A DNA stretch of 7,326 nt from JBCDCP01 sp039181495 (lineage in GTDB: Bacteria > Pseudomonadota > Alphaproteobacteria > Rhizobiales > Tepidamorphaceae), in the NCBI GenBank assembly GCA_039181495.1, contig JBCDCP010000136.1, positions 1-7,326 of the forward strand, given 5' to 3'. The notes below the pieces were generated by a model. That model made no database searches, had not been told where the DNA came from, and saw only the letters and a program-made list of their open reading frames with translations. Below are positions 5,322-7,326 of this stretch, one piece after another (position 1 is the first letter of the stretch; the number at the start of each line of letters is the position of its first letter). Position numbers and translations under genes: made by a program.

Positions 5322-6931
5322 GCGCTCCGCTCCGCCTGCAGGGCAGCCAGCGCCTCGGGCGTATCGATGTCGCGGAAGATCGCCGCGTCACCGATCTCGA
5401 CCTCGAATACCGCCTCATCATTGGCGCCAATCAGCCCGCGCCCGCCGACATCACCCTGCACCTTGCGCAGTGCAGCGAAATAGGCCCGCCCCCAGAGGAC
5501 AGGATTGCCCCGCTTGCCTTCAGCGGTGGGCACGATGATCCCGGCCCCGTTGATAGGATCAAATGCACCGATCAGCTGATCGATCAGGTTGGCTGAGATC
5601 TGTGGCATGTCTCCGAGCAGGACGACGGCGCCATCAACATCCATTGGCAAGGCGGCCACTGCTGCGCGCAGCGAAGACGAAAGCCCGGCACGGAAATCAG
5701 CATTGTGGACATGGGGCACAGCCCTGGAGTCAAAGATCGCGGCAGATCGCTCCGCTTCATGGCCCGTCACGCCGAGCACCGCCCAGGCCTGGCTGGCAGT
5801 GGCGGCATCGACCACATGTTCCAGCATCGGCTTGCCGGCAACCTCCTGGACCAGCTTGTTTGGTCCGCCCATCCGCGTGCCGCGGCCAGCGGCGAGAATG
5901 ACAGCCGCGATCCGGTGACCGGCCCGGGCATGCACCGGCGCCGAGATGTCGGCACGCGGCTGAGGACGCGAGACGATCTCCATCAGCAATCCGCCGACAC
6001 CCATGCCGGTAATATCGTCCTTACCGACCGGGATACCGGCCAGAAGCCGGTCGAGCACCCAGTCAAAGCCGTTCTCTTTTGGGCTGCGGGCACACCCAGG
6101 GGCGCCAAGAAGCGGTTTGCCATTCAGGTCGGCAAGCAGCATCAGATTGCCCGGATCAACAGGCATCCCAAAATGCTGGACCGTGCCGCCAGCCGCCTCA
6201 ACCGCCGCCGGCACGATGTCATGCCGGTCGATGATGGCCGATGCGCCGAAGACAATGGTCAGATCAGCGTCAATGCCGCTCAGGCCCTGTGCCAGCGCCT
6301 CGGTTTCGTGCGGCACACGGGCATGAGAAATCAGTGTTGCCCCGGCCTTCTCGAGCCGTTGCCGCAAGATCCGCTCGGTCTTGTCGACGACGCTGGGTTT
6401 GAGGCTCGGCAAAGTCGTCGAGACCATCGCGACGCGATGCGGACGGAAGGCTGCGACCGAGATAGAGCGCCGTGCGGCCTCCTTGGCATCCTCAACCGCC
6501 TCTCGCGGAGCGGCGAACGAGATGACCTTCACCGTAGCCACCATCTCACCCTCCACCACCGAGGCGTAGTCGGGCAGCGTAGCGAGCGTTAGATCCGGGT
6601 GAATGGCATTGGCCGCATCAATCGACGAGGCATCGCAACGCAGAATCCCGGCCTTCTCGGCAAACAGATTGACCCGCCCCGTCGCGGCAGGATCGAGACG
6701 GACAGCGAGACCAGCTGCTGCTTCGGCAATCTGAGCCGCCGCATCGTTCTCACCGATGTCGGTTTCTTCGAGATGCACGGCAAACAGGCTGTCGATACCG
6801 GCGGCCTTGAGCGCATGAGCGTCCTCAACTGTGAGGACAGCACCCTTCTTGATGACGCGGCCATCAAGCTTCTGGGTGTGGGCGTTGACACGCCCCACTG
6901 CCTCGTCGACCGGCCACTGCCGGAAGATCAT
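5318..6931 (-). CDS. Fused MoeA-like molybdopterin-binding / MocA-MobA-like nucleotidyltransferase
   Basis: A 537-residue cytosolic protein with two parts. Residues 1 to about 330 resemble molybdopterin-binding domains of the MoeA/MogA fold, with STTLPSLKPSVVDKTERIL (171-189), VFGASAIIDRHDIVPAAVE (227-245) and GMPVDPGNLMLLADLNGKP (255-273). Residues 341-537 are a nucleotidyltransferase of the MobA/MocA type: VILAAGRGTRMGGPNKL (344-360), VVLLGDMPQ (436-444, Asp441 probably metal-binding), KRGNPVLW (473-480) and FRDIDTPEAL (519-528). MocA-type domains attach CMP to the molybdenum cofactor for xanthine-dehydrogenase-family enzymes. This fused arrangement is a known family found next to xdhC, as here. 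The ATG overlaps the xdhC stop as ATGA and has GAGG seven bases upstream, inside xdhC. Whether it transfers CMP or GMP cannot be read from the sequence; the xdhC partner favours CMP. Confidence 0.92.
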   Translation of the reverse strand: MIFRQWPVDEAVGRVNAHTQKLDGRVIKKGAVLTVEDAHALKAAGIDSLFAVHLEETDIGENDAAAQIAEAAAGLAVRLDPAATGRVNLFAEKAGILRCDASSIDAANAIHPDLTLATLPDYASVVEGEMVATVKVISFAAPREAVEDAKEAARRSISVAAFRPHRVAMVSTTLPSLKPSVVDKTERILRQRLEKAGATLISHARVPHETEALAQGLSGIDADLTIVFGASAIIDRHDIVPAAVEAAGGTVQHFGMPVDPGNLMLLADLNGKPLLGAPGCARSPKENGFDWVLDRLLAGIPVGKDDITGMGVGGLLMEIVSRPQPRADISAPVHARAGHRIAAVILAAGRGTRMGGPNKLVQEVAGKPMLEHVVDAATASQAWAVLGVTGHEAERSAAIFDSRAVPHVHNADFRAGLSSSLRAAVAALPMDVDGAVVLLGDMPQISANLIDQLIGAFDPINGAGIIVPTAEGKRGNPVLWGRAYFAALRKVQGDVGGRGLIGANDEAVFEVEIGDAAIFRDIDTPEALAALQAERSA

Positions 6932-7326
6932 TCCGCGACCTCGGCGACGGCGCTTGAAGCGGCGTCGGTCAGCTTTCCGTCGCGCAGCACCGATGTAACC
7001 TCGGCCAGAATCGCCACCGCAATCTCTGCCGGGCTCATTGCGCCAATTGCCAGTCCGATCGGCGCATGGATTCGTTCGAGCGCCGTGGCGGACACGCCGG
7101 CCTCGGTGAACCGCTCGATACGCTTGCCATGGGTCTTCCTGCTACCCAAAGCGCCTATGTAGAAGCACTTCGCGTCCAGCGCGGCGGTGAGACCGATGTC
7201 GTCAATCTTTGGATCGTGTGTCAGCGCCGCCAGCGCCGTCCAGGGATCGAGCCCTAATTTGGGGAGCACCTCATCCGGCCATTCTGCATGGAGCGTCAGC
7301 CCGGGAAACCGCTCGGGCGTGGCAAA
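6928..7326 (-). CDS. xdhC: XdhC family protein (5' end cut by window)
   Basis: The C-terminal 132 residues are visible and the frame is open to the window edge, so the start lies beyond 7326. It is the Rossmann-like C-terminal domain of the XdhC/CoxI family, which binds molybdenum cofactor and helps its sulfuration and insertion into xanthine dehydrogenase and related hydroxylases. Diagnostic stretches are ALTHDPKIDDIGLTAAL, then CFYIGALGSRKTHGKRIERF, and PIGLAIGAMSPAEIAVAILAE. The last 25 residues are alanine-rich and poorly conserved in character. The next gene starts within its stop codon (ATGA), so the two proteins are probably made together. I cannot see whether an N-terminal XdhC domain is present upstream, nor which molybdoenzyme it serves. 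Confidence 0.92.
   Translation of the reverse strand, partial: FATPERFPGLTLHAEWPDEVLPKLGLDPWTALAALTHDPKIDDIGLTAALDAKCFYIGALGSRKTHGKRIERFTEAGVSATALERIHAPIGLAIGAMSPAEIAVAILAEVTSVLRDGKLTDAASSAVAEVAE

Noticed and set aside
5705..6592. 295-codon plus-strand open frame opposite the molybdopterin fusion gene
   Set aside because: Arginine- and histidine-rich translation with no known motif, fully antisense to a well-supported gene.

Overview
The window comes from a GC-rich proteobacterial chromosome, most probably an alphaproteobacterium. It encodes a Usg-family protein (a small family I know from alphaproteobacteria), a second protein that lines up position for position with the iron-sulfur photolyase PhrB of Agrobacterium, and a fused MoeA-like/MobA-like molybdenum cofactor protein. 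I see no tRNA, rRNA, CRISPR array, insertion sequence or phage gene. Coding density is high: eight genes, two of them cut by the window edges.

Region 1 (1-1039, minus strand) holds the N-terminal 210 residues of a 3-hydroxyisobutyrate-dehydrogenase-type NAD(P)-dependent oxidoreductase and, upstream of it, a 100-residue Usg protein. Gaps of about 106 and 131 bases separate these genes from each other and from the photolyase genes, so they may be separate transcription units.

Region 2 (1171-5321) is a compact photorepair island built around a 123-base divergent spacer (3463-3585). To the left run a short-chain dehydrogenase/reductase relative without its catalytic tyrosine and, 9 bases after it, an FeS-type (6-4) photolyase/bacterial cryptochrome. 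To the right run a flavin photolyase/cryptochrome of a second class, with an unusual FAD-pocket sequence and a basic tail ending in a possible sliding-clamp-binding peptide, and, 8 bases after it, a 52-residue four-cysteine DUF2256 protein. Two light-driven DNA repair flavoproteins with two small partners of unknown role share one control region, so the four genes probably act together.

Region 3 (5318-7326, minus strand) is the end of a molybdenum-cofactor maturation operon: an XdhC-family protein (5' end outside the window) followed, with an ATGA stop/start overlap, by a 537-residue fusion of a MoeA-like molybdopterin-binding domain and a MocA/MobA-like nucleotidyltransferase. Such proteins mature xanthine-dehydrogenase-family enzymes; the enzyme itself is not in view. 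This operon converges on the photolyase operon so tightly that the two final stop codons share the palindrome CTAG.

The best leads are the tyrosine-less SDR and the DUF2256 protein as candidate photolyase partners, the clamp-motif tail, and an inverted repeat whose right arm contains the photolyase start codon.
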